Positions 49,823 through 60,050 of a stretch of DNA of 64,000 bases are shown piece by piece. Each line of letters begins with the position of its first letter. Position 1 is the first letter of the stretch. The notes below the pieces were generated by a model. It was not told the DNA's origin. It was given only the letters and a program-made list of their open reading frames with translations, and did no database searches. The DNA is from Sphagnum magellanicum (taxonomy: Eukaryota > Streptophyta > Sphagnopsida > Sphagnales > Sphagnaceae): assembly GCA_021904315.1 (NCBI GenBank), contig CM038914.1:4898001-4962000 (forward strand). Direction: 5' to 3'. The position numbers and the translations under genes were made by a program.

Positions 49823-50260
49823 TCAATCCACACCTTCTTAGCTCCCCGATTGCTCCCAAAACTTCCACAGACATCCACACTCCCGTCGAGACGTCGAGAC
49901 TCCCACAATCTTCAAACACAAACACAGAAAGGAACCCGGGAGGTCGAGGGTCTTGGGCGCGAGTCGGGAGTCCTGGTGGCTCGAGGGTCTTGGGTGGAAT
50001 CCAGGTTTCCACAACCGAGCTCTTCTCCAAGGAGGGATCAGAGCAAAGCAAGTGCTTTGCAGCTTCTGTTGTTGTCGTTGTCCGTCTTTCAATTCTCTAC
50101 GAGCTGGAAAAACTCTCTCTCAAATTGCTGCTGCTGCTTCTTCTTCTTCTTCAGAAAAAGACAAAACGCAGACTTCTTCCAAACTGCAGACTAGACCCAG
50201 AATCATCAAACACACCGAGGAACTCACCCCCCAAAAAAAAAAAATGAAGCCCAAAAAAAA
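49823..50260 (-). promoter_or_regulatory. Promoter/leader of the U-box gene
   Basis: The first 230 bp upstream of the ATG are GC-rich and contain CTCGAG and GTCGAGACGTCGAGAC repeats. Farther up are (CTT)n runs (50135-50155). Several plus-strand frames cross the region but are compositional shadows. A TATA element cannot be placed securely. Confidence 0.4.
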
Positions 50261-50346
50261 TTTCAAACAACCAAAGCTTTGCAGCTTCTATTGGGTTTCT
50301 TAAATTCTGCTTACAAGGAAAAAGTCTCTCAAATTGCTGCTGTTGC

Positions 50347-50348
<2 letters not shown>

Positions 50349-50378
<30 letters not shown>

Positions 50379-50395
50379 CTTCTGCTGCTGCTGCT
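50349..50395. repeat. (CTT)n-(CTG)n microsatellite
   Basis: About 12 CTT units are followed by several CTG units, upstream of the U-box gene. Confidence 0.95.
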
Positions 50396-50682
50396 GAAGA
50401 ATGACAACAATAAGGTCTGTGAATGAATGACACGGACATTCTTGTTGGCAAAACAGCATCAGCTGCAAAATCTAGTAGTCACTTCAGTTCTGTTCAAAAT
50501 GGGAGCTTCAGGAAGAAGAGGAGAAAACTCCAAAAGAAGAAATTTGGCAATTTGAGAGAGAACACCCATCAGATATATAATACTGTAAACGCCAGATTTG
50601 TAGGAGATTTGTAGAGAGAGAGGGTATGTGTGTGTGTTTCTCTCATTCACTTTCCTTCCCCTTTTACTTCCATCTCTCCTAC

Positions 50683-50733
50683 TACAACAACAACATCAAC
50701 AACTACCACCACCACCACCACCACTACTACTAC
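50683..50733. repeat. Compound (CAA/CCA/CTA)n microsatellite
   Basis: CTACTACAACAACAACATCAACAAC followed by CCACCACC and ACTACTACTACC. A compound trinucleotide tract. Confidence 0.93.
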
Positions 50734-50830
50734 CATTCTTCTTGTCCTATCTCCTTGTTGTTGCCATTGCTGGCTGCAAGGCAGAGTAGTAAGTAGCCTA
50801 GTAGCATCAGAAGCAGAGGCAATGAGATGG

Positions 50831-50873
50831 CTGGCAGGCAGGCAGGCAGTCAGGCAGGCAGGCAGTCAGGAAG
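50831..50873. repeat. (GGCA)n microsatellite with GTCA interruptions
   Basis: GGCAGGCAGGCAGTCAGGCA type repeat of about 43 bp. Confidence 0.92.
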
Positions 50874-50945
50874 GCAACAAGAGCTGGAAGTTTTTTGAGC
50901 AAAACATTAATTAATAAGTGAAACAAGGAATTTCAAAATACTTTA

Positions 50946-50949
<4 letters not shown>

Positions 50950-50979
<30 letters not shown>
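50950..50979. repeat. (CA)n microsatellite
   Basis: Perfect AC alternation of about 30 bp. Confidence 0.95.
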
Positions 50980-50981
<2 letters not shown>

Positions 50982-51015
50982 TTTCTAGTATTTGTCTTTA
51001 GATGCCATTTTTTCA

Positions 51016-51652
51016 TTTAAAAGGGAGGGTCCCTTCACTCCATGATACAACTTCTCATTGGTTGCATGGAAATTTTGTTCCTAAATATTATATTGGCTGC
51101 CACTATTTTTGGCTTGTATACTAATAAGCCCCTTCCTCAAAACACCCAACCCCTATATTTAGTGTGTTTGGAGTCTGGACTCTTTACTCTAGATGCCACT
51201 TTTAAGGGACAAAATTTTTTTTATTTGTATGTTTCCTTAAGTGAGTCCTATGAATAAACTGGACAATTTTTTTTTTGTTTATATGGTTTTCTTAAGTGAG
51301 TCCCCCCTTTGATTTTCATAAAGCCCATCATCTCTACCTCTCTCCTTGGGCTTTCCCAAAATTGTAAAGCCCTTATTTTCTCATTGGTAAAAAGATTGGG
51401 ATCTTTATACAAAGTAAAAGCCATCAGGTGCAAGCTTTTACCGTATTTGGGCTCTTGCATTTTGGCTTGGCTTTTTATTATTCCGATAAAGCCCACACTC
51501 TCAGGCTTTTACCTATTCGGGTGTTCTTAGGAAGGGCTATTATTATTATTCCAGGCCAAAAAATAGTGGCAGCCAATTTTAATTGGAATAGAATTTCCAT
51601 GCAACCAATGAGAAGTCACATTAGGGAGTGAGGGTGCCTCCCTCCTTTCACC
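51016..51652. mobile_element. Foldback element with long inverted repeats
   Basis: The left arm starts TTTAAAAGGGAGGGTCCCTTC and passes through ACTTCTCATTGGTTGCATGG, TTGGCTGCCACTATTTTT and CCCTTCCT..AACACCC (51016 to about 51155). The same text appears as its reverse complement at about 51510-51652. The arms are near 140 bp with some mismatches, and the loop is about 350 bp. No transposase is encoded, so it would be a non-autonomous DNA element (MITE or foldback). In the loop, a 54-bp direct repeat ending CTTAAGTGAGTCC occurs twice (51195-51249 and 51250-51303). Confidence 0.88.
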
Positions 51653-53130
51653 TAGGGGAGGAACTCGATACTTGAAAATAGAACCTTCTAGTTTGGGGAG
51701 TCTCCATAGCTTTTTTTTTTTTTGAGTGATGGGCCAATCAAATTGGCTCATTGCCCCTAAAAATATTTATAATAATTTTTTTTTAAAAAAAAACTCGTGA
51801 GGCGCTTCATGTAATGACTAGGAGAGGTGAATTTTCCTCCTAGAAAGAGGAGGGATCTTACAACCAATCCATAAAGTAAGAGAGAAATTACTTATATTGG
51901 TGCAAAATCCACACCATTCCTAAGCATTTGGTGTAAGAACCCTCCCTCTTATACACCTCTTGGTCTACATATGTTTAAGATCATGATAATATTTGTGTCA
52001 TGCCGTTACGACCGGGGGTAAAGCCCGAGGTGAGAAAGATTCCCAAAAAGTGGGGTCGGATTATCACTTTGTCCTAGGTCCCTTATTTTGGGAATGCCCC
52101 CCCCCTACCTTGGGACTTGGCCCTACTACTACACACATGGAAAAAAAATTAAAAAATGTGCATCTTCAAAAATTCCAAATTTTTGCAAATTTTCAACCTT
52201 GAAAACAAAAAAACCAAGAATATTATGTCACAAAATTCTTTGTTTTCTTTGAAAAACATTGGCCAAACTTTTGAGAAAAGCTTTTTTTTTTCTTTTTTTT
52301 TTGGGAAAAAAATAATTGGCAAATTAATGAGACATGTTTTCTATAAAAAAAAATTTTTTTAAAGTTCTTTCTTTCAGCAATTGACCATGGTTCTAAAAAG
52401 TGTTCTCCTTTGTCGATTCTTTCTTTCGTGAAAACTATGGATTCTTCTTCGAATTTTTTTGAAATAAACCAAAACCAAGGGTTCTTTAAATCTGAAATAA
52501 AGTAAAATAATTTAATTTAATTTAATTTAATTATTTAAAAAAATTATTAATTAAAAAAACAAAAAAACAAAAACTGAAACTCAGGATTCTTTCAAAAATT
52601 CAAAGAATCACTTCCCAACAACACAGGTTGTAACTCTTGACCTGACAACCAAACCAATCAGAGCATCAAGATTCTCTCACAAGAGGGATTGTTATATTAT
52701 GTTCCACAATCCAGCACTCTAGGGTTTAGGGTTTAAATTGGAAGCTACATACATACAAACCTTTTATTTTGGTCTTGGGTAGTAGTAGTAATGAATAATT
52801 GTCAGTACATCATAGCAAGATTGTGTTCAGATTTGGTCAATTGAAGATGGTCAAAACCCACATACTGCATACATTATATAACCTTAAACCCTTCTGCATG
52901 TAAGTATGTGTCTGTTGTCCCTCAGACTCACTCACTCACTCCCTCCACTCCACTAAACTCCATTCTTTGAGGTTTCATGTTGTTGTTTCCCCAGACTCCT
53001 CTCAAGTTTCAGTGCAGTGCAGTGCAGTGGAGTCAGTCACTCATGATTCATCAGAGTAAAACCTTAGCAGAGCTGCTTGTCAGAAGATTAAGCCTGGTCC
53101 AAAGGGTAGGCATGTTTTTTGCTTTCCTTT

Positions 53131-53134
<4 letters not shown>

Positions 53135-53169
<35 letters not shown>
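53135..53169. repeat. Uninterrupted poly(C), 35 bases
   Basis: Thirty-five consecutive C, preceded by TTTTTAA and followed by AAACACACC. This is far longer than any other C or G run here. The true length may be uncertain because such runs are read poorly. Confidence 0.9.
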
Positions 53170-53171
<2 letters not shown>

Positions 53172-53329
53172 ACACACCTTTAAAAGCTTAGTAGGCTCTT
53201 ATTATTATTATGTAATATGCATCCAACAAAAAGTGAATGTGTTTATGATTTTTTTTTAAACATATTATTTGAGTTTCTCTAAAGGTTTTTTTTTTTAAAT
53301 GTTTAAGTTTAATGAATAGCCATGACAAC

Positions 53330-53900
53330 TAACTGGGCTGGGCTGGGGAGTGTTTTTTTTTTTTAATTTATAATAAATTTAATTTTTAAAATTAATTTAA
53401 AAATAAATTTTCAGTTTTAAATTCTGATGGGTTTAGGGTTTAGTAAGTGGCAGAAAAACTGGTATTTTGCAGCAGTTTCAGCAAATGTTTTTTGGGGTGA
53501 AGTTTTTATCATGGGTATTTGTTATTTACTTAATATGAACATAAATTTAATTTTTAAAACTTTATGATCAGAAAAATTAATACATGTGACTGAAAATAAA
53601 AGTGACATATTTTAATTTAAATAGATGAAAATAAAGCTGAAGGTGTTTATGATAATTTTACATATTATGGAGTTTTTTCAAAAGGTAAATACAAAAGGTT
53701 AAGTTTAATAGGCATGACAAACTAACTGGGGAGTTTTTTTTTTTTTTTTTTTTTTGAAAAAAAATCTGATGGGTTTAGGGTTTAGGGTTTAGTAAGTGGC
53801 TGAAAAAACTGGGTATTTGCAGCAGTTTTAGCCAAAAAGATTAGGTGAAGTTTATCATGGGTATTTGTAATTTACTTAAATGAACATAAATTTAATTGAA
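53330..53900. repeat. Local tandem duplication of about 360-bp period
   Basis: The series CATGACAACTAACTGGG, GAGT-poly(T), TCTGATGGGTTTAGGGTTTAG, TAAGTGGC-GAAAAACTGG, TATTTGCAGCAGTTTxAGC, GTGAAGTTTxATCATGGGTATTTG, TTTACTTAAxATGAACATAAATTTAAT occurs twice, starting near 53320 and 53712. Differences are mainly in the length of the T-runs. Confidence 0.85.
53731..53753. repeat. Poly(T) run
   Basis: A run of more than 20 T just upstream of the TTTAGGG words. It flanks a local duplication: GGGTTTAGGGTTTAGTAAGTGGC...GCAGCAGTTT occurs near 53430-53475 and again near 53770-53830, with similar flanks. Confidence 0.8.
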
Positions 53901-54384
53901 AATGTTTATGATAAAAAAAATTAAATACATGTGACTTACAATAAAATTGAAATAAAATTTTCTTTTTACATCCAATAAAAAAATTAATAATATAATTGTG
54001 AGGATTTCATCATCTTCTTCGTCTATTTCTTCTTTTTCTTTTTTTTTTCTTTTTTTTTTGGGGCGGGGTCTTTTTTCACTTTGTTGACTGGTGGTGACTC
54101 CTCCTGGTAAATCTCCATACAGGGTTTGTTGCAGGATTTTGGCAACAGTAAAATCTGGGCAACCCCACTGAAACAAGATTTTCATGCTCAGATTCTGACA
54201 AGTCTTCTAGAAAGGGAAGGTGGTTTCTGGGAGACTACTTTGTAAGGCAAAGAAAATGGAGACCCATCTCAAAGTCAGAATGGACCCACTTCCTCAGGTC
54301 CCACAACCAAAATCATATCTTACATTGCTCAGCAACATCCATAGGTACTAGGGTTTTTTATTTATTTATTTATTTATTTATTTT

Positions 54385-54650
54385 TATTTTATAAATTTGT
54401 GATGTAGCAACAACACTGCCAATTCTCCACAAGAGGACTTAGTCAAATTTGGCTACAGGTCAGCGAGGCAAGTAGAAAAATTCAAAGAATCCTGATATAA
54501 TTTGGCAACCTGTTGGGAACCTATTGTCTAAAATGTGGTAATTTTAGAAAAATATAAAAATCCTTAAAATTTGGCAACTTGGGTGCATTTTTTTTGACAA
54601 TTTTTTTCACACTTTGCATGAGTTGTTGCACTGAATTAAATTTTTTGGTC
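54385..54650. repeat. Dispersed repeat, copy 2 (partner 7400-7660)
   Basis: It follows a (TTTA)n run (54358-54383) and matches 7400-7660 in order and orientation, from TTTGTGATGTAGCAAC to the TTTTTTGGTCAC end. The two copies have diverged by many substitutions. Confidence 0.7.
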
Positions 54651-55039
54651 ACTATGGTGTGAAAATTCACTCCAAAAAACAAAAAACAAAAAAAAACAAC
54701 AACAACAACACGGGTGGGAACTTACAAACTTACATCATGTTCACCTTGACCCTCTATTTGGGCCTCTACTAGTGTTTCATCTCATCCAACATTAGTGTTG
54801 ATTGTTTCCCACTCAACCCATAAAACATGAAAGAAATTGGAATAGTAGAAGGTGATAGAGTGCCTATTGAAATGCCACCACTTGAGCCAAATGCAAACCA
54901 ATGTTGGCTGGTTCTTCTCCCTTTAGCTCTAGACATTTTTGGGTGTCTACACCAGCACGGAGACTGGTTTTTTCATTGATGTGTCAACATGGCATGAGGA
55001 GCAAAGGACATCGAAGGCCTTCCTTTCTCAGTTTTACAT

Positions 55040-58000
55040 GCATTTTATAAGCAAAGGGTGTCAATGACATTTCAACAAATGCAGGCAATCTTTATTTTGA
55101 GACGGGCTGTTGTTGTAAGTGAGGGTTCTTCTATGCTAGGCCTCCTTTTAGGAGGTTCTCTCCTTTCCTTATTTGATATGCTTCTCATGACTGGAGGGGG
55201 TTTGGAACTTGATGTTCCCCTTGTGGTTTGCCCTCTTAGGTGGTTCTTTTGTCATCTTAGATGTGGGTCCTTTCATTTTGTTCCTTGTTTTCCCCCTTTT
55301 TGGGGTGCTTTGGTTTTTATTTGATTGGCAGGGTTTCATCATTTTAAAGAGAACTTTCAGTCCCAGTTTTGAGATTAAAAGAAAAATTGGATAGGTTTTT
55401 CAATTATAGGTTTACGTTCACAATTTTCAGTTTTAACTTATTATTATTTTTTAAAAATCTTACAAAAATGTCAACCTTGAGAATGTGTTAATATGTACAT
55501 AGAAGTGGGCCTTGTTTTTGAATTGGGGCTTGAAATTTTTTTGGATTTAGAAAGCATTGCCAAATTTGAAAACCCTAGATTTTAAATAATTTGAAGAATT
55601 AGGCTCAAACCCACACCTAAAAAAACCTACCAATTCCAATTTGTTTTTGTTGAGTGGCAAAACCAGGACTAAAGGTTCTTTCATTTCAAAAAGTAAGAAA
55701 TGGTTAATAATGGTTCAAACTCATTTTTATGTTATTTGAAGGTTATAAGGTTCAAACACTAAACCCTACTTCATTCAAAGTAGAGTGTGTAGGTCATTTT
55801 ATGGTTGCCGGTGAACCTATTCTTACAACTATTGTGTAGTTCTTTGATTTGTGAGCATCTTTCGAGATGTTTCATACTAGAAGACCCATCCTCAAGGTTT
55901 TCAAAATTATTCCAAGTTGTTACTATTGTTGTTTGTGGGGATATCCTAGGTCGGTGGTCTTAGTGTTGAGGGCTAGTGGATTGTTGGCAATGGCAAAAGA
56001 CATCAGTGGTCTTCGTTCTATAGTTGTAGGTGAAATGTTTCTTCGATTTATTAATTGTTCCATTGTCTTATAGCTTTTGGGGCCATTTCAAGAACACCTA
56101 TTCCTTCTCAGTTTGGAGTTTTGACCTTTGGAGGTTGTGAGGCCATCATTTTTGGCATCTAAACCTTCCTCAACCTACACCTTAATTAGGCTGTAATGCA
56201 AGTCGACATTGAAAACTCTTTTAATAACGTTTTTTGAGCTTTTATTTTTAGAAAGTTATGTGATGCTGAGGGGCCTTTGGTAGACATTGTCCCTTTTACC
56301 AAGTTCTTTTATGGTGATCATTCTTCTCTTTACTATTAACATTGGTGGCATGTGAAGGGATCACCATCATTGAATCATATTTAGACACAAGGCAAGGTGA
56401 CCCTTTAGGAGGTCCTTTATTTACTTTGGCCCATTATCGAACTCTCTTAAAGACCATTGCGTAGGCCCCCAATTGCATCTTTCCATCCCTAGCAGATGAT
56501 AACCACATCATGGGGCCTTTGAATGAGATTGCCCATGCCTTTGACCACCTTTCAACCCAATTAGTCCTAGTTGGGCTTAAGGTCAAGGTGTCAAAATGCA
56601 AGCTTTGGAGTCCATCACGGATCTCTCCAGGCATAGAAAGAAATTCCTCAATGTTGCCCCATGTTCATAGATGGATTACACATTTTGGGTGTGCCAATGG
56701 GTTTTCAGGACTTTGTCACACATTTTTTGGATGAGGTTTTATTTTAGGATGTGGCACATATCAATAATCTTCCTTTCTTGAGAGACACCTAAGTTATTTT
56801 GGGCATTTTGTCTTCATGTGTAGTTCGTTGACCTTTTTATTTCACATAGATAGTACCTTTTTTTTTCTTTCTTTCATGTCTTTTTTAGTAGGTTTCACCA
56901 AAAAAGTTATGCATGTATGTGGGGATGTTATGGGTCCAAGATTGTGGGAGTCTTCTCAACGCCCCGTAGCGAGGCATCATGTTTGACCATCGATATCCTT
57001 TGGTGGTATAAACAATTTTTCTATGGAGGAGTGTACCCCATTTTCTTTTCTAAGGAGTTGGGCTTTAATGGTTCCATATTTGTGCTCTAGGTTTCATATT
57101 CTCAATAGATTCATTTTGGAGGAATGTGTTTCTCGAGTTGAGGGGGGCCCACCCTACTTTAGTCATGCTTATGTGCAGCGCAAGATGTCTTTTTTCCTAC
57201 AGCTAGAGAGATGCACCCTTTTTTTGAGAGTCAACAATTACCAGTGCCCCAAGTTTATAAGCATCTTTGATGGACTTCCACCATGACACATCCCTTAAGT
57301 TTATTTTGGAAAATGATTCCATTTCCTTAGCGACCAAATCCCACATTCATTCTTGTTCGGACAAGGGGGTAGGGCTATGGTTGGTTGCTAAGCCATCTAT
57401 TAGTTTGTTTTGCATCACACACTCTACTTTCACCTCTACATTGCGTTTTCGTCTTAATTTGATTCAATCATCAACATCCAATCTTCTCACATGTGACTGT
57501 GGACATGGGTTGGACACATTTGGCACACATTTAGCTCATTGCCTATTTGGAGATTAGCAGATAGCAACACATGATGCCATCTGAAACATCATGTATGTCT
57601 TCGCTCAAGAAAGTGGGCATGTTGTATGGAAAGAACAATGGTATGCCCTTATGTTAAGAGATTCATTATGAATTGATCTTTACATGATTTGAGACGACCA
57701 AATCTTTGTTGTCGATGTGGTGGTTACTGATCCAACATGGGAGATGGTGACTTTGTGTGTCATTAATCAACCAACAGATGCACATGTATAATTTAAAGGT
57801 CCGCAAATATAAAAGGCTTCATGAGGGGCACCATTTAATTTCGATGGCCATGGAGGTGCATGATGCACCCAGGTGTGATATGGATTGTTTCCTTAAGGAG
57901 TGTGCCCATCTTTTCCACAATAGATGATCAAGAAATAATTTATCCTTGTCTTTTTGCATTCAATTTTTCAAACAACCCATTAATATTGCTCTTTAACATG

Positions 58001-58145
58001 ATTTAACCTTTGCTATATAAAGGAAGATTATGTTGGTGAGTAATGCATGTTCTAGACCTCCCATTACTATTAGATCTCATGATTGGCATACAAGCGACAT
58101 TAGAAGGGCCATGGGTGAAATAACTTTCTACCACGAGGACTAATT
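55040..58145 (+). pseudogene. Decayed non-LTR retrotransposon with RT and possible zinc-knuckle/endonuclease tail
   Basis: Reading across stops and frameshifts on the plus strand gives a reverse transcriptase. GLRSIVVGEMFLRFI lies near 56000. TRQGDPLGGPLF is at about 56387-56421, and SLADDNHIMGPL at 56486-56520 includes the catalytic Ala-Asp-Asp. KVKVSKCKLWSPSRISPGI follows. Further on are KMSFFLQLERC, FISIFDGLPP, then CDCGHGLDTFGTHLAHC (about 57494-57544), a CCHC-type finger. A segment with FVVDVVVTDPTWEMV (near 57705-57745) follows. Finger plus Asp-rich segment after the RT recalls elements whose C-terminus carries a restriction-enzyme-like endonuclease (R2/Dualen-type); this part is inference. 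Many stops show it is inactive. The 5' boundary is uncertain; no poly(A) tail or target duplication was found. Confidence 0.75.
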
Positions 58146-59239
58146 TTCTCCCTTTTTTTGGTTATTGTGGGCTATTCGTATTTTGGCCTTTCTTTGGCCT
58201 TCCCTTTTTGTCTCCCCTGTGATGCTTTTGGCCATCAATCTTTTATTCATTTTTTCCATTCTTTCTTTGATTTTGTTAGAAACCTTTGGTTCTAAGTTTT
58301 TAAAATTTAAATTTTTAAGAAATCAACTTATATCTAGTTCTAGATTTTTAAAATTTTAAGAAATCAACAAACCTCTAGTTCTAGGTTTTTTTAAAAGTAA
58401 GGTTTAGTTTAAACCTTACTCAGAATCACAAGACCTTTGGTTCAATTTCTTTTTGTGAATATTTTCAAAAATCAAAATAATCTCGAGTTCTAAGTTTTGA
58501 AAATTTTCAAGGAATTTGCAATTTTCATGAAATGATAGGCAATGAATGAATGGGTGATTTAAAGTAGTTTATTTAAACCAATTCTTCAATTCTTGAAAAC
58601 CCCAATTAAAGGTCAAAACCATTGTTGGCTACTTATTGCTTTTCTAATAGTTGTTTGGGTAGGTTTTTGAATTTTTTTTGGGATCACACAAATTATCAAT
58701 ATTAATTTTAATTTTTTGCTTGCCAAATAGGTTACAAAATCAATTGATAACTACTTATTATCATGCTAGTTATTAGACAATTATAAGGTTTATATCATCA
58801 TCATTATCATTATTATTATTATTTAATTCATATTATTATTTAAATAGTGATAGCTTACCTGTATGAGAATTGGGTCATCCATGTAGGTTAATAGATTTTT
58901 ACGGATTGCCAATTGGGGGTCTAAACAAGTTCTTTGTTTTTTTTTCAAAACCATCAATCAAGGGTTTACATATACCAACCTTTATCCACAGGTTCCAAGC
59001 TCCAACAAATGTGGCTTGGAATTATAAATTAAGGTTTTTTCCATGTGAAAAGGGTCTTATTGGTTTGCATTTGTGCACTGGAAACAAACCCCTATTTTGT
59101 CTTTTATTCATCATTAGAACTCGAGTTGATTTGTGCAAAGGATGCTAACAATGGAGCGAAAGCTTTGGGATGTGCTAGGTTCTATTTTGTTGTTTTGTGT
59201 GTGGATGCAAATGTTTGTGGTGATGGGCATGATCTATAG
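58146..59239. other. Gene-free stretch between the two retroelements
   Basis: It contains two near-identical phrases, AGAAATCAACxxxxxTCTAGTTCTAGxTTTTTAAAATTT (58317-58358 and 58360-58395), and a (TTA)n run at 58806-58825. No recognisable exon. The right end may already be LTR. Confidence 0.5.
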
Positions 59240-59971
59240 TGGAGATATATATAGCTGAAGTTTACAGAAGCTAAGCAATAAATACTTACACTAATTCTTC
59301 TTATGTGATTAAGTTTGGAAAATTGTTGTAATGATAGAGCTTGTGTTATGGAAGGGATGAATGTTCATTGTGTTTGAGTTTTCATATCATAGTGAACTTC
59401 CAAAAATGTAATTTCATTATGCAATGAAAGAAGTTTATAGTAGGTTTGTTAGGATAGAATCTAAATGGCATTCAATTAAGAAGGGATAATAGGCTTTAGG
59501 GGATCTAAAGGATAACCTAGGCATGTTTCTATTCATCCATGTTTGGTATTTGTGGATGGCATGTGTGTGGTCGAGTACTTAAATTGTGGGAGTTCCAAAA
59601 AGAATGTTTATGATTTGGGTTTAGATTGTGGGTATTTGTTTTGTTTGTGCTAGCATTTGGTTTTATTCTATTTTCTTTCATCTGGGACATATATGGGGAC
59701 TAAAGTTCATTGACTTTGTTGGGGAATTTGTATCTTAGTGAAACATGCAATGAGAAGGTCATGATAGTCGAATGAAAGGGGGTCGAAAATGCTTTGATCC
59801 AAATTAGATGCCAATTAATTAGGTAGTGTATCAATGGTTGTCTCTAGAACTTAAGATAGACAATTTGAACGTTATATGTCTTGGAAATTATGTGCAAGCA
59901 GCACATATCTTTAACTACTTTATAATTGTAACTTTAATGAACAATGTGTGTGTTGTAATAGCCGCTATTTT
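59240..59971 (+). mobile_element. Probable 5' LTR region of the Ty3/gypsy-type element
   Basis: It lies directly before the primer-binding site. A TATATATA box (59245-59252) is followed by GAAGCTAAGCAATAAATA, which would suit LTR transcription start and polyadenylation. The left boundary is not visible, because the 3' LTR lies outside the window. Confidence 0.5.
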
Positions 59972-59990
59972 TGGTATCAGAACAAGTTCA
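59972..59990 (+). other. Primer-binding site (initiator tRNA-Met type)
   Basis: TTGGTATCAGAACAAG resembles the TGGTATCAGAGC complement of the 3' end of plant initiator tRNA-Met, with one substitution. It marks the start of the internal region of the LTR element. Confidence 0.75.
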
Positions 59991-60050
59991 TTATAGGAGG
60001 TTATAGTGGTTTATTAGGTTGGTGAATGATGCTGAATATTGATGGTGTAG

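Larger units (their letters stand above)
50396..51015. other. Gene-free stretch rich in microsatellites
   Basis: It contains CAA/CCA/CTA runs at 50683-50733, GGCA runs at 50831-50873 and (AC)n at 50950-50979. Open frames here arise from the repeats. No gene recognised. Confidence 0.6.
51653..54384. other. Mostly gene-free stretch with possible isolated exons
   Basis: It holds T-, A- and C-runs, an (AATTT)n run at about 52510-52532 and a TTTAGGG triple at 53775-53795. Two weak exon candidates exist. The plus-strand frame 52977-53110 reads MLLFPQTPLKF and ends near AAAGG|GTAGGC. The minus-strand frame 54185-53990 starts MKILFQWGCPDF and becomes Lys/Arg- and Glu/Asp-rich. Neither matches a family I know. 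Confidence 0.4.

Noticed and set aside
49823..50250. Plus-strand open frame through the promoter of the U-box gene (165 codons, starting at 49750)
   Set aside because: It overlaps the U-box start on the opposite strand, is of simple composition, and has no recognisable domain.
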